NCBI GenBank assembly: GCA_019359355.1
Contig: JAHHHM010000012.1
Location: forward strand, 124,001 to 188,000
Length of the DNA stretch: 64,000 nucleotides
Reading direction: 5' to 3'
DNA from: Microcoleus vaginatus WJT46-NPBG5
GTDB lineage: Bacteria; Cyanobacteriota; Cyanobacteriia; Cyanobacteriales; Oscillatoriaceae
A program made the translations under genes and the position numbers. The notes under the pieces are model-generated. The model had not been told where the DNA came from. It did no database searches and saw nothing but the letters and a program-made list of their open reading frames with translations. Shown here piece by piece: positions 34,512-44,236 of the stretch (the stretch's first letter is position 1; every line of letters begins with the position of its first letter).

Positions 34512-34958
34512 CTAGTCTATTTGACGCTCATAGGTCGCTTCCATCGTACTGATGAGAGAGTGGCCGGCCATGATCCCACTAGAGTGATAATACTTATTAA
34601 CATCCATGCGGTGCAGCGTTTCAAAACCACTGCGGCGCTGCCGATCACCGAGTACCCAGTAGCGCTGCACAATCGATTCAGGGGCGATCCAGCCTTCACC
34701 CTCGACTCGGCCAAGTTCGCTGTGCTGAAGTACAAAAGTATACTGCCGCTCACCTCCGTCGAGGTGTCCTCGGTACTGAAAAGTAATTTCACCCCGATCA
34801 CTGCCGGGAAATATTAGCTTTGTAACCATCGTGAACCAATTGTCTTGATTCCAGGCAACTAAAGTTTTCCCTTTAACCGGCATCGGCATTCCATTACGCT
34901 CTAGCCAGTTACCTTCTAACATCCACCGACCTGATTGCATTAAAAACGTATGACTCAC
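34512..34958 (-). CDS. Conserved hypothetical protein, probable beta-barrel
   Basis: 148 residues with alternating hydrophobic strands: SGRWMLEGNWLERNGMPMPV, NWFTMVTKLIFPG, EITFQYRGHL, RQYTFVLQHSELGRVEGEGW and IMAGHSLISTMEATYER. The pattern of short antiparallel strands with a 'GxW' opening suggests a calycin/lipocalin-like small barrel that might bind a ligand, but I do not recognise the family. No signal peptide. The next minus-strand gene upstream is anmK, whose stop is about 150 bp away, so a shared transcript is possible. Confidence 0.72.
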   Translation of the reverse strand: MSHTFLMQSGRWMLEGNWLERNGMPMPVKGKTLVAWNQDNWFTMVTKLIFPGSDRGEITFQYRGHLDGGERQYTFVLQHSELGRVEGEGWIAPESIVQRYWVLGDRQRRSGFETLHRMDVNKYYHSSGIMAGHSLISTMEATYERQID

Positions 34959-35106
34959 GGCATGATTCCTTGCTTGAACTAATTGCTGCCGTAATGGCCT
35001 TATTTGCTATCTTATTGCCTTTCGCCGGCAACAAAGAAATCTTGTTAATTGCTCACAACTCCCCTGAATAGATTCTCTTCTTCCTTTGCGATCCTGCCTG
35101 AAAAAA

Positions 35107-36285
35107 TTAGTCCCAATCTTTGCTCGCTTCCTGCATAGAACAAGGAAAATGAATATCACCGAGGAGCATCGGCTTGCACGCACCTGTGACCAGTGGGAGA
35201 TTACCGGCAATGCCTTTCTGACGCCAATAAGCTAGCACAGCAAAAGCAATCGCTTCTTTGAAATCAGCATTTAAACCGGCTTCATCGGTGGTTAACACCG
35301 GCACAGAGTCAAGTTGAGCTTGCAGTCGGTTTCTTAAGTATAGATTTCGGCTACCACCGCCGCACAACAAGACTTGATCCGGCATTTGGGGTAAAAACGC
35401 CCGATAGCTGTGAGCAATAGAAGCAACCGTGAGTTCAGTGAGTGTAGCCAGCAAGTCAGGGGGACTGAGTGAATAAGCTTGCGCCTCTGTGAGACAGCCT
35501 TGAAGGTAGTCTGGGCCAAACAGCTCCCGGCCTGTGGATTTGGGCGGTGGCTGGTGGAAAAATGGGTGCTGCAACCACTGCTCAACCAAACTGAGACAAG
35601 GAGTGCCGGCGGCGGCTAAAGCACCGTCTTTGTCGTAAGTTTGAGCGCCATTTGTGAGATGTTGCACGGCCAGATCCAGCAAGACATTGGCTGGGCCGGT
35701 GTCCCACCCCACCGGCTTTTGCATACTAGAGCCGACTGAGGGTAAATAGGTGACATTGCCAATGCCGCCTAAGTTTTGAACGCAGCGGTTGCCGCTGGGA
35801 TGGGTGAGCAAACACAGATCGATTTTGGACACCAAAGGCGCACCCTGGCCACCGGCAGCAATATCAGCAGCGCGGAAGTTAGTTACTGTGGGAATGCCGG
35901 TTAAATGGGCGATCGCTGCACCCCGCCCGAGTTGTAGGCTGTAGCCCAAGGGTAGAGTTGTACTCGGATCTAGCTGGGGTGGGCGATGATAGACCGTTTG
36001 GCCGTGTGAACCAATCAGATCAGTTGGGGTGCCGGCGGCAACGGCGGTGGCGGCCAAAGCAAATTGCTGAGCAATTGCATCATCAAGTTCCGCCAGTTCT
36101 GCCATTGAAATTGCCGCGCCGGCACATAGGGCCAAAATTTGCGCTCGAAGTTGGGCGGGATAAGGATAAGTATCTGCCGCCAATAGCTGAATTTTTAAAT
36201 CGAATTCAGTGCCGGTGATATCGACTAAGGCGGCATCAATGCCATCGACTGAAGTGCCGCTGATCAAACCAATAACTTTGGTCAT
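35107..36285 (-). CDS. anmK: Anhydro-N-acetylmuramic acid kinase
   Basis: Cleaves and phosphorylates 1,6-anhydro-MurNAc to MurNAc-6-phosphate in recycling of peptidoglycan. The N-terminus [20 protein letters not shown] is diagnostic, followed by [38 protein letters not shown] and [11 protein letters not shown], and [12 protein letters not shown] near the end. The length, 392 residues, is normal. It is 76 bp downstream of ppk on the same strand. No other recycling gene (such as murQ) is next to it. Confidence 0.96.
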   Translation of the reverse strand: MTKVIGLISGTSVDGIDAALVDITGTEFDLKIQLLAADTYPYPAQLRAQILALCAGAAISMAELAELDDAIAQQFALAATAVAAGTPTDLIGSHGQTVYHRPPQLDPSTTLPLGYSLQLGRGAAIAHLTGIPTVTNFRAADIAAGGQGAPLVSKIDLCLLTHPSGNRCVQNLGGIGNVTYLPSVGSSMQKPVGWDTGPANVLLDLAVQHLTNGAQTYDKDGALAAAGTPCLSLVEQWLQHPFFHQPPPKSTGRELFGPDYLQGCLTEAQAYSLSPPDLLATLTELTVASIAHSYRAFLPQMPDQVLLCGGGSRNLYLRNRLQAQLDSVPVLTTDEAGLNADFKEAIAFAVLAYWRQKGIAGNLPLVTGACKPMLLGDIHFPCSMQEASKDWD

Positions 36286-36361
36286 TTATTTGCTGTTTTT
36301 TGTTTGCTGTCATTTGTCATAAGTCAAGATCTATGTTCCATTGCTGACTTATGACAAATGA

Positions 36362-38500
36362 CTACTGCATCGCGATTTCCATCAGGATTTTCTGGGCGGA
36401 TTGCTCGTTGCCTTCTTCTGTGGGACGCCGCTGGATGTAGCTGCCATCGGGCTGTAAATCCCAGGCTTGGCGATTATCTGCTAGCATAATTCCCAAAACT
36501 TCTTCAAGATCCTTGACAATTTCCGGTTCTTCCACCGGCACGATCGCTTCAACGCGCCGGTTGAGGTTGCGGGGCATCCAATCGGCACTGCCGGTGTAGA
36601 CTTCTTCTTGACCCCGGTTGTGGAAGTAATAAATTCGCGAGTGTTCTAAAAAGCGAGCAACAATGCTGATAACGCGGATATTCTCACTCACCCCAGGCAG
36701 TGCAGGGCGCAGGGAGCACATCCCGCGCACAATCAGATCGATCTGCACGCCGGCACCAGACGCTTCGTAAAGTGTGGCAATAATTTGTGGGTCTACCAGG
36801 GAATTCATTTTGGCCACAATGCGGCCTGTGTGACCGTTGCGGCAGTGTTCGATCTCGCGCCGGATCAGTGAAATCATGCGTTCGCGCATATTCACCGGCG
36901 CGACGAGTAGTTTGCGGTACGATCGCTGCCGTGAGTAGCCGGTTAAGTAATTAAACAAATCTGTTAAATCTGCCCCTAACTCTTCCCGGCAGCTTAACAG
37001 TCCCAAATCTGTATAGATCCGGGCAGTTTTCGGATTATAGTTGCCGGTGCCGATGTGGACATACCGGCGCATCCGATCTTCCTCTCGCCGCACCACCATC
37101 GCCACTTTTGTGTGAGTTTTTAGCCCTACCAAACCATAAACCACATGAACGCCGGCTTGTTCTAGCTTCCTCGCCCAGTGGATATTGTTTTCTTCATCAA
37201 ACCGAGCTTTCAGTTCCACTAAAGCCGCCACCTGTTTGCCATTTTCCGCCGCTGCGATCAAGGCGTTGACAATGGGGGAATCTCCAGAAGTGCGGTAGAG
37301 TGTCATTTTAATTGCTAACACTGCTGGATCGTGGGCGGCTTGGGTGATAAAGCGCTGCACCGTTGCGGCAAACGATTGATAGGGGTGATGCAGCAGCCAA
37401 TCTCGCTGGCGGATTAGTGCGAATAAATCTTCTCCTTCGTCACTATCTACTTTCGAGTGTTCCACATGGGGTTCACTCAGCCGGCGGAAGCGAGGCGGCA
37501 CCACCGGCGTCCACGGGGGATCTTTAAGTTCCGGCAGGGGCAAAGCCAGAAAGGACATCAAATCCCCCAAACTCAGCAAACCTTCAACTTCGTAAACATC
37601 GCTTTCCGCTAGGGAAAGCTCCTCTCTAAGCATTTGCAGCACAGGTGCCGGCATGGCGGCTTGAATTTCCATCCGCACAACCGATCCCCCAAACCGACGT
37701 TTCCGCAATTCCTGCTCAATTGCCAGCAGTAAGTCATCCGCTTCGTCTTCTTCCACTTCTAAATCGGCATTGCGGGTAATTCGGAACGGGTGATATTCCT
37801 GAATGTTCATGCCGGGAAACAGAAATTCTAAATTATGGGCGATCACCTGCTCAAGCGGGATAAACAGAAAAGCGGTTTCGCTGCTGCCTTCGGCTGCCGG
37901 CAAAGAGACAAACCGGGGCAAAACTTTAGGCACTTTGACTCTGGCAAAAAATTCTTCCTCACTGTCTGGATCTTTTACCACAACTGCCAGGTTCAAGCTG
38001 AGGTTAGAGATATAGGGAAATGGATGACCCGGATCGACTGCTAAGGGCGTCAAAACGGGAAAGATTTGCTCCTCAAAATACCGTTGCAGATACAGTCGTT
38101 CCTCTTGGTTTAAGTCTACATATTCCAAGATGTGTATATTGTGGTTCGCTAAAAGCGGTCGGATTTCCCGCTCAAAATGCTGGTGCTGTTCCGTTACCAT
38201 CGGGCGAAGTCGCTGGCAAATGACATCAAGCTGATCTTGCGGCGAACGACCATCGGGCGTTAATTTACTGACTTTTGCTTCAACCTGCTGTTTCAGGGCG
38301 GCGACGCGAACCATAAAGAACTCATCTAAGTTAGCGCTGAAGATGCCTAAAAACTTTAGACGTTCTAGCAGTGGCGTCCGGGGATCGAGAGCTTCGTGTA
38401 ATACTCGGTTGTTAAACTCCAGCCAGCTTAGTTCGCGGCTGAAGTAGTATTGCGGATCACTCAGGTTGATTTCGTCTGTAGTTGTCTGGGTTGTGGTCAT
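36362..38500 (-). CDS. ppk1: Polyphosphate kinase 1
   Basis: Reversibly polymerises the ATP gamma phosphate into polyphosphate at the membrane. Signatures: YYFSRELSWLEFNNRVLHEA and FLGIFSANLDEFFMVRVAAL at the N-terminus, DPAVLAIKMTLYRTSGDSPI, then YVHIGTGNYNPKTARIYTDL with the phospho-His, and a second His in the C-terminal domain (LEHSRIYYFHN). 712 residues, typical for PPK1. Polyphosphate granules are the main phosphate and energy store of cyanobacteria. Followed at 76 bp by anmK; transcription of both as one unit is possible. Confidence 0.97.
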   Translation of the reverse strand: MTTTQTTTDEINLSDPQYYFSRELSWLEFNNRVLHEALDPRTPLLERLKFLGIFSANLDEFFMVRVAALKQQVEAKVSKLTPDGRSPQDQLDVICQRLRPMVTEQHQHFEREIRPLLANHNIHILEYVDLNQEERLYLQRYFEEQIFPVLTPLAVDPGHPFPYISNLSLNLAVVVKDPDSEEEFFARVKVPKVLPRFVSLPAAEGSSETAFLFIPLEQVIAHNLEFLFPGMNIQEYHPFRITRNADLEVEEDEADDLLLAIEQELRKRRFGGSVVRMEIQAAMPAPVLQMLREELSLAESDVYEVEGLLSLGDLMSFLALPLPELKDPPWTPVVPPRFRRLSEPHVEHSKVDSDEGEDLFALIRQRDWLLHHPYQSFAATVQRFITQAAHDPAVLAIKMTLYRTSGDSPIVNALIAAAENGKQVAALVELKARFDEENNIHWARKLEQAGVHVVYGLVGLKTHTKVAMVVRREEDRMRRYVHIGTGNYNPKTARIYTDLGLLSCREELGADLTDLFNYLTGYSRQRSYRKLLVAPVNMRERMISLIRREIEHCRNGHTGRIVAKMNSLVDPQIIATLYEASGAGVQIDLIVRGMCSLRPALPGVSENIRVISIVARFLEHSRIYYFHNRGQEEVYTGSADWMPRNLNRRVEAIVPVEEPEIVKDLEEVLGIMLADNRQAWDLQPDGSYIQRRPTEEGNEQSAQKILMEIAMQ

Positions 38501-38655
38501 GACTTTGAGTGGGTGTGAGCATTAAAAATAGCTGGGGGCGGAAAGCGCTTGGCAAGGAGGAAGAATTTGGGAGGCTTAGATTTATTCTTTATTTAAAATT
38601 GCTAAGTGCCTCCACTAAATTTTCCTATGGGCTGCCCTCTGTGGGAAACTTGCCT

Positions 38656-38868
38656 TCACATTCCGAAAGCTTCGTCTTCGATGCCAACCCACCACTCCCC
38701 TAATTTCATCAAATCCTGGTGAATATCGGCTAGCTCTTTGGCATAATCTTCGGGAGAAAGGGTGTCTTTGCTTTCTTGCAATTTTTTCAAGCGCAATTGT
38801 ACCAGCAGCCAAGGTTTAGAGATGCTGCCGGTGGTTTCAATATACTGGGCCAGTTCTTTGCTATTCAT
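38656..38868 (-). CDS. Small conserved hypothetical protein (70 residues)
   Basis: Reads MNSKELAQYIETTGSISKPW, then a basic-hydrophobic helix (LLVQLRLKKLQ), LSPEDYAKELADIHQDLMKL and GEWWVGIEDEAFGM. A soluble two- to three-helix protein, with a conserved WW near the end. I have seen this type in other cyanobacteria but know no function. It lies upstream of ppk on the same strand, with a gap of about 155 bp. Confidence 0.7.
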   Translation of the reverse strand: MNSKELAQYIETTGSISKPWLLVQLRLKKLQESKDTLSPEDYAKELADIHQDLMKLGEWWVGIEDEAFGM

Positions 38869-39303
38869 CTTAAAGGTGTTGGTAATTTCAGGCTTGGTTA
38901 TTAACAGATTAAGTATTATATGAGTTCTTAACCTGAAATAAATCTAGAAAAAGGAGTGCGATTGCCACTAGCTTGCTTCACCCTCTAGGGTTGGCCTTGA
39001 TAAAATTGATTGATGAAGCTTTTCTCAGAGTACACCTTTTGTCTTCAATCAGAAATACAAGTGATTGAGGAACGACGTTAAGTTTAATAAATTTACAAGA
39101 AAATAATGTTTTAACTTAAAAACAACGCAACTTTTACTCTATTTATTTTTTCTAAAGTTACACAAACTCACGGATTTTAATTAAAAAATGATATAAACTT
39201 ACTTATTTTTAATTTCTAATTGAAATTATTTTTATAATAAAACTATATTACTTAAAAAAGTTTTAGATTAAACACCGGCAACCTACCTATATTAGCTAAA
39301 TTA
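38869..39303. other. AT-rich spacer; no gene seen
   Basis: Very AT-rich. It holds the leader of the 70-residue gene at its left and the sodB terminator at its right end; otherwise no ORF or RNA recognised. Confidence 0.5.
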
Positions 39304-39333
39304 ATAAAAACCCGGTGTTTTTGAACCGGGTTT
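39304..39333 (-). terminator. Intrinsic terminator of sodB
   Basis: AAACCCGGT (39308-39316) pairs with ACCGGGTTT (39325-39333); on the minus strand the stem runs into TTTTTATTAA. It lies 23 bp past the stop codon. Confidence 0.85.
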
Positions 39334-39355
39334 CTCAAGTTAATAAATAACTTGC

Positions 39356-39961
39356 TTAGGAAGCTTTAGCCAAATTTTCTGCAACGAAATCCCAGTTCAC
39401 TAGGTTATCAAGGAAGTTTTGAATAAAGTCAGGCCGGCGGTTTTGGAAGTCGAGATAGTAGGCGTGTTCCCACACATCTAGAGTCAGCAGTGCAGTTTGC
39501 CCGTTTGCAAGAGGGTTTTCTGCGTTGCCAGTCTTAGTGACTTTCAGAGTGCCGTTATCTAAAACCAGCCAAGCCCAACCGCTACCAAATTGGGTGGTGG
39601 CAGCGTTTTTGAACTCTTCTTTGAATTTGTCGTAGCCGCCGAGGTCTGAGTTGATTTTATCGGCAAGTGCGCCGGAGGGTTGACCGCCTCCACCTGGTTT
39701 CATGCAATGCCAGAAGAAGGTGTGGTTCCAAACTTGGGCGGCGTTGTTGAAGATGCCGGCTTTGCTGGAATCTTTAAACGTTGCGGTAATAATTTCTTCA
39801 AGAGACTTATCGGCGAGTTCCGTTCCCTCGATTTGTTTATTGAGGTTATTCACATAAGCTGCGTGGTGCTTGTCGTGATGGAAGGAAAAAGTTTGTGCCG
39901 ACATATGACCTGATTCTAAGGCATCGGCGGGATACGGTAACTCAGGAAGCGTAAATGCCAT
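39356..39961 (-). CDS. sodB: Iron superoxide dismutase
   Basis: Converts superoxide to oxygen and hydrogen peroxide in the cytoplasm. The four metal ligands are visible: His in [13 protein letters not shown], His in [10 protein letters not shown], and Asp and His in [13 protein letters not shown]. '[14 protein letters not shown]' and 'FGSGWAWLV' fit the iron-type SodB rather than MnSOD. The ATG at 39961 ([13 protein letters not shown]) is chosen over one three codons upstream because it matches the family start. 201 residues, normal, with no signal peptide, so cytosolic. Strong terminator downstream. Confidence 0.96.
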   Translation of the reverse strand: MAFTLPELPYPADALESGHMSAQTFSFHHDKHHAAYVNNLNKQIEGTELADKSLEEIITATFKDSSKAGIFNNAAQVWNHTFFWHCMKPGGGGQPSGALADKINSDLGGYDKFKEEFKNAATTQFGSGWAWLVLDNGTLKVTKTGNAENPLANGQTALLTLDVWEHAYYLDFQNRRPDFIQNFLDNLVNWDFVAENLAKAS

Positions 39962-40692
39962 TGTGTTCAATCCTCTCTAATCGTGCGTTTAAGCACTGAA
40001 TCGGCTTTCAGGCTTGATTAAGCTGATCGTGTCTTCTCACCGGCATCTAAATTGCTTCGAGCCGGTGGCTATCAGACTTAATGATAGAATTTTATATCAA
40101 AAGTCCCGTTTCAACTCAAGTGCATCACTTTTGCGGCGCAGGGCAAGCCCATCTCAACCCACACTGTTGTCCAACCGGCACACCAGTGAGCCTCGTTACC
40201 GCTCAGCGTTTGTTAAGTCGTTACAATAGACTTTAAAGACATCTACAGCTTTCTTTCTAGCGCAAGTGCGAAAGCACTTCCTTCTATTCCAGCCTCTTCC
40301 CTAGGGTTGCTGGTGTTACATTTACAACACTCTAGGGTTCTAAGTATTCAGCTTTACTGATTAAATTAATATTTTTTTCGTTATTTCGAGAGAAATCTGG
40401 GGAAAAATAGCTATTGATGAATTTAAGAGTAATAATATACAAAAAGTCAACTAGCTTAAGAATCATTTTTACGAATAGAGATGGGATGAAAGAGAATAAA
40501 TGATATCTCTAGAGTCTTAGGTTTATTCCAGGTGTGGCGGTTGGCCACTCAAGCCCAGACCGGCCGCGCCCCTCAGCACCCTATTGGAAAAGTCAACCTA
40601 GCAGCAGACTCGCACTCAGGCTAATCGTTCATTTCTACAAACTGCCGGTTCAAAGGTTTTTTTGACAAACACCCGTTAAAAGGTCACAAATA
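39962..40692. other. Divergent spacer between sodB and the photoreceptor gene
   Basis: About 730 bp. A CACCGGC/GCCGGTG hairpin (40038-40044 with 40061-40067) lies 80-105 bases upstream of the sodB start, in its probable leader. The right half holds the leader of the plus-strand photoreceptor gene. No additional gene was recognised. Confidence 0.5.
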
Positions 40693-43600
40693 ATGCTAGG
40701 CCAAGAAAATCTGCTTCATCAAATCACCAATCGCATCCGGCAATCACTCGAACTGCCAGAGATTTTGAACACAGCCGTGCGAGAAATTGGCTCCTACTTA
40801 GAGGTAGACCGAGCCAAGATATATAAATTTGATGCAGATGACACTGGGGCAGTCATTGCCGAAAGTGTCCAAGAGCAGCGCTTACCCTCACTGCTGGGCC
40901 TGCATTTTCCTGCCGGTGATATCCCGCCGCAAGCCAGGGAAATGTTTCTTAAAACACGTCAACGCGTGATTATTGATGTCACCGCTCAGCGGAAAATCTT
41001 TAATCAGTTGGATTGTGCAGAAACCGGCGAAAATCTCAGCGTTGAAGACATCCGCTACGCGCCGGTTGACGAGTGCCACGTTGAATATCTTTTGGCAATG
41101 GGAGTGCTCGCTTCTCTAACCGTGCCAATTGTTTATCAAAACCGGCTTTGGGGACTGCTTGCCATCCACCACGCCCAACCGCGCCGCTTCTCAGATCGAG
41201 AGTTGCAAATTATCCAACTTTTAGTCGATCAGATATCCATTGCCATTGCTCAGTCTAACTTGGTCATTCAAGTGCAGCAGCAGGCACATCACGAAGCCAT
41301 GATTAATCGAGTAAGCAGCCTCCTGCACTGCCCCCTTAATCAGGCTGAAATCCGGCAAATGGTTCTAGAAGAAACGGTTAAAGCACTGCAAGGTTCGGGT
41401 GGGCGGCTACATATTGTTGTGGAACCGACAGGGCAGCCATCACAAATCTATACCTATGGCGAACAGCCGACGGTGCCGTTTATTGAAGAAACCACCGTCT
41501 GGAAAGAACTGATCGGTTGGCAGGAAACGCCGGCAACCCATAGCCCAACTCATGAAGAAATCGCCCTCGCTTGGGAACAGGTGGGAAAATCGCTGATTCC
41601 CCTGGATGTCAACACTCACAGCAGCCCCACCTTTAGCACCAGTGGAGTTCACTCCCCCCAGATCATCACCAGCTTCTGTGGCGACATTCGAGGGCAGTCC
41701 CTAGCCTATGCCTTTGAATCCACTCCAATTCGCTCCATCTTAATCATCCCACTCCAATACCGGCACCAGTGTGTGGGGTGCCTGAGTATTTTTCGCAATG
41801 CTTATGATACTGAAGTGATGTGGGCAGGGCGCTACAACCGGGATGAACGGAACCTGCAGCCGCGCAAATCATTTGAAGCTTGGCGCGAACTTAAAACAGA
41901 GCAAAGTCCAGAATGGACACCCGATGAAATCAAGCTGGCACAGTCGATTGGGATTCACCTGTACATGGCACTGATGCAAAAGCGCGTAGAATCGATGCTG
42001 CGCCATCAAGCATCCCATGACCGGCTCACAAAGCTGCCCAACCGGCTGCTATTTGACGAACAGCTTTCCCTGGCATTAGTAAACGCACATCAAACCGGAG
42101 AAATGCTGGCGGTCGCATTTCTAGATTTAGATCGCTTCAAAACCGTTAATGATACTTTAGGTCATGCAGTCGGTGATCAGCTATTGCAGCAAGTAACAGA
42201 ACGCTTGCAGAGTTGTCTTCGTAAGTGCGATGCCGTTGCGCGGTGGGGTGGAGATGAATTTACGCTTTTGTTTCCCCACATTGGTTATGTGGAAGACATT
42301 AGCAAAATTTCTCGGAGAATTTTGGATGCTCTGAACACTCCATTTTTTATCGAAGATCAGGAACTTTATATTAGTGCAAGTTTAGGAATTTCCTTAGCTC
42401 CCTATGATGGCGAAGATGCAGAAACGCTGCTGAAAAATGCAGATACTGCCATGTATCGAGCCAAGCAGCAGGGGAGAAATAACTATCAGTTTTACTTGCC
42501 TGAAATGAACACCCAAGCGCTAGAAAAATTGGGGTTAGAAGCCGATTTGCGTAAGGCGTTGGCAAGAGACGAGTTGCTGCTGTATTACCAACCTCAAATA
42601 GATATCAACACCGGGGAAATTGTTAGCTTAGAGGCGCTGATTCGCTGGCAGCACCCGCATCTGGGATTGGTGCCACCGAATCAGTTTATTCCCTTAGCAG
42701 AAGAAACAGGACTGATCTGCCCGATTGGGGAATGGGTGATCCGGACTGCGTGTAGCCAGCATCAAGCTTGGTGCGAACAAGGGCTGGCTCCGATTCCGAT
42801 TGCAGTCAATCTTTCGGGTCGGCAGTTTCAACAGCAAGGTTTGGTTAAAACGATTAAGCAAATTCTGGAAGAAACTAACCTAGAGCCTTGTTATCTAGAA
42901 GTAGAAATTACTGAAAGTATTGCGATGGAGGACATCGATTTTACTATTGCTGTTTTGCGAGAACTACAGCAAATGGGAATTAAAATTGCAATGGATGATT
43001 TTGGTACGGGTTATTCTTCGCTTAATTCTATCAAGTATTTTCCTTTACATACGATCAAAATAGATCAGTCATTTGTGCGGGATTTAATTCAAGATTCTAG
43101 TGATGCCGCAATTGCGAAAGCCGTTGTTGCCCTCGGAAAGGGTTTGAACTTAGAAGTCTTAGCTGAAGGAGTTGAGACGTTAGAACAGTTAGAATTTTTA
43201 CGGGCTATTGGTTGTGACAGCGCTCAAGGCTATCTTTTTAGTAAACCGCTGCCTCCAGAAGCCGCTTTTCAACTTTTAAGCAATTGGGTGCCGGCGCAAC
43301 CACAGCGGCTTTTAAGTGAGGGAAATAATTTAGAGGGTTGCCTATCTTACGCCCAGGTTAGTGAAAAAGCTGAAGTGGCCGATCAACTATTAGAAGAAAA
43401 AATAAATGAAAAGAGAAACCCTGAAGAAATGTTGATTCGTGCCAAAGCTCTAGAAGTCGTTAATCAAGAACTTGAACAACAAATTATTAAGTACAAGCAG
43501 ATTGAAGAAGCACTGCGCCACCAATACAAACAAGAGCAATTAATGGCAAGCATTGCTCAAAAAATTTTCTTAAACTTTGACTTAGAAGAAGTTTTAAGCA

Positions 43601-44055
43601 AAATAGTTAGAGAAGTGCGACAGTTTATGGGTGTTGACCGGCTCATCCTTTATTGTTTTGAACCGGATTGGAGTGGCCAGGTAATGGTAGAATCTGTAAC
43701 CGAAGGTTGGAACTCTCTCCTCGGCGTAAAAATAGAAGATTGCTGTTTTAAAGAAAACTACGTTCACTATTACAAAGAAGGGCGAGTGAGAGCGATAGAA
43801 GATATTTATGACGCTGTTTTAGCGCCCTGTCATATTAATTTATTGGCTCAGTTTCAGGTGAGAGCTAATTTGGTTGTTCCTGTCCTGCAAGGCGATAATT
43901 TGTGGGGACTGTTAATCGCTCAACAGTGTCGCGAACCCCGGAACTGGCAGCAGCATGAGATTAGCCTGCTGAACCAAATCGCAATTCAAGCGGCGATCGC
44001 TATCCAGCAAGCTGAACTTTACCGGCAGCTAGCCAGCGCTCAACCGCAGCCGTAG
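40693..44055 (+). CDS. Cph2-like phytochrome: GAF(PHY-like pair)-GGDEF-EAL-GAF(DXCF cyanobacteriochrome)
   Basis: A 1120-residue photoreceptor. GAF1 (~15-190) is phytochrome-like, with GDIPPQAREMF (Asp76-Ile-Pro) and the bilin Cys128 in DECHVEYLL. GAF2 (~200-430) is PHY-like, with a tongue WAGRYNRDERNLQPRKSFEAW. GGDEF (~445-600) has RWGGDEF intact and an RxxD inhibitory site (510-513). EAL (~610-865) has LEALIRWQHP, EVEITES, MDDFGTGYSSLN and AEGVETL, all intact. GAF3 (~945-1110) is DXCF-type: DCCF (1016-1019) and canonical Cys1046 in APCHINLL, exactly 28 residues apart as in TePixJ-type domains. Synechocystis Cph2 has the same order plus a final GGDEF, which is absent here. Likely a light-controlled c-di-GMP enzyme. 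Confidence 0.93.
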   Translation: MLGQENLLHQITNRIRQSLELPEILNTAVREIGSYLEVDRAKIYKFDADDTGAVIAESVQEQRLPSLLGLHFPAGDIPPQAREMFLKTRQRVIIDVTAQRKIFNQLDCAETGENLSVEDIRYAPVDECHVEYLLAMGVLASLTVPIVYQNRLWGLLAIHHAQPRRFSDRELQIIQLLVDQISIAIAQSNLVIQVQQQAHHEAMINRVSSLLHCPLNQAEIRQMVLEETVKALQGSGGRLHIVVEPTGQPSQIYTYGEQPTVPFIEETTVWKELIGWQETPATHSPTHEEIALAWEQVGKSLIPLDVNTHSSPTFSTSGVHSPQIITSFCGDIRGQSLAYAFESTPIRSILIIPLQYRHQCVGCLSIFRNAYDTEVMWAGRYNRDERNLQPRKSFEAWRELKTEQSPEWTPDEIKLAQSIGIHLYMALMQKRVESMLRHQASHDRLTKLPNRLLFDEQLSLALVNAHQTGEMLAVAFLDLDRFKTVNDTLGHAVGDQLLQQVTERLQSCLRKCDAVARWGGDEFTLLFPHIGYVEDISKISRRILDALNTPFFIEDQELYISASLGISLAPYDGEDAETLLKNADTAMYRAKQQGRNNYQFYLPEMNTQALEKLGLEADLRKALARDELLLYYQPQIDINTGEIVSLEALIRWQHPHLGLVPPNQFIPLAEETGLICPIGEWVIRTACSQHQAWCEQGLAPIPIAVNLSGRQFQQQGLVKTIKQILEETNLEPCYLEVEITESIAMEDIDFTIAVLRELQQMGIKIAMDDFGTGYSSLNSIKYFPLHTIKIDQSFVRDLIQDSSDAAIAKAVVALGKGLNLEVLAEGVETLEQLEFLRAIGCDSAQGYLFSKPLPPEAAFQLLSNWVPAQPQRLLSEGNNLEGCLSYAQVSEKAEVADQLLEEKINEKRNPEEMLIRAKALEVVNQELEQQIIKYKQIEEALRHQYKQEQLMASIAQKIFLNFDLEEVLSKIVREVRQFMGVDRLILYCFEPDWSGQVMVESVTEGWNSLLGVKIEDCCFKENYVHYYKEGRVRAIEDIYDAVLAPCHINLLAQFQVRANLVVPVLQGDNLWGLLIAQQCREPRNWQQHEISLLNQIAIQAAIAIQQAELYRQLASAQPQP

Positions 44056-44236
44056 CTGAGGGGGAGACTATGAGAAAATCTTTTGGACAAAACAGATAGA
44101 AAAGCTGGAAAAATGGCTTGCCAGAGTGCCGGCTCTCAAATCACAATGGCAAAGAGAGCGGCATCACGGCAGTTGTTATGTTTTGTAAATTAAAATTAAG
44201 AATTAGATATAGCCCCCGTCTGGTTGATAAAACTTT

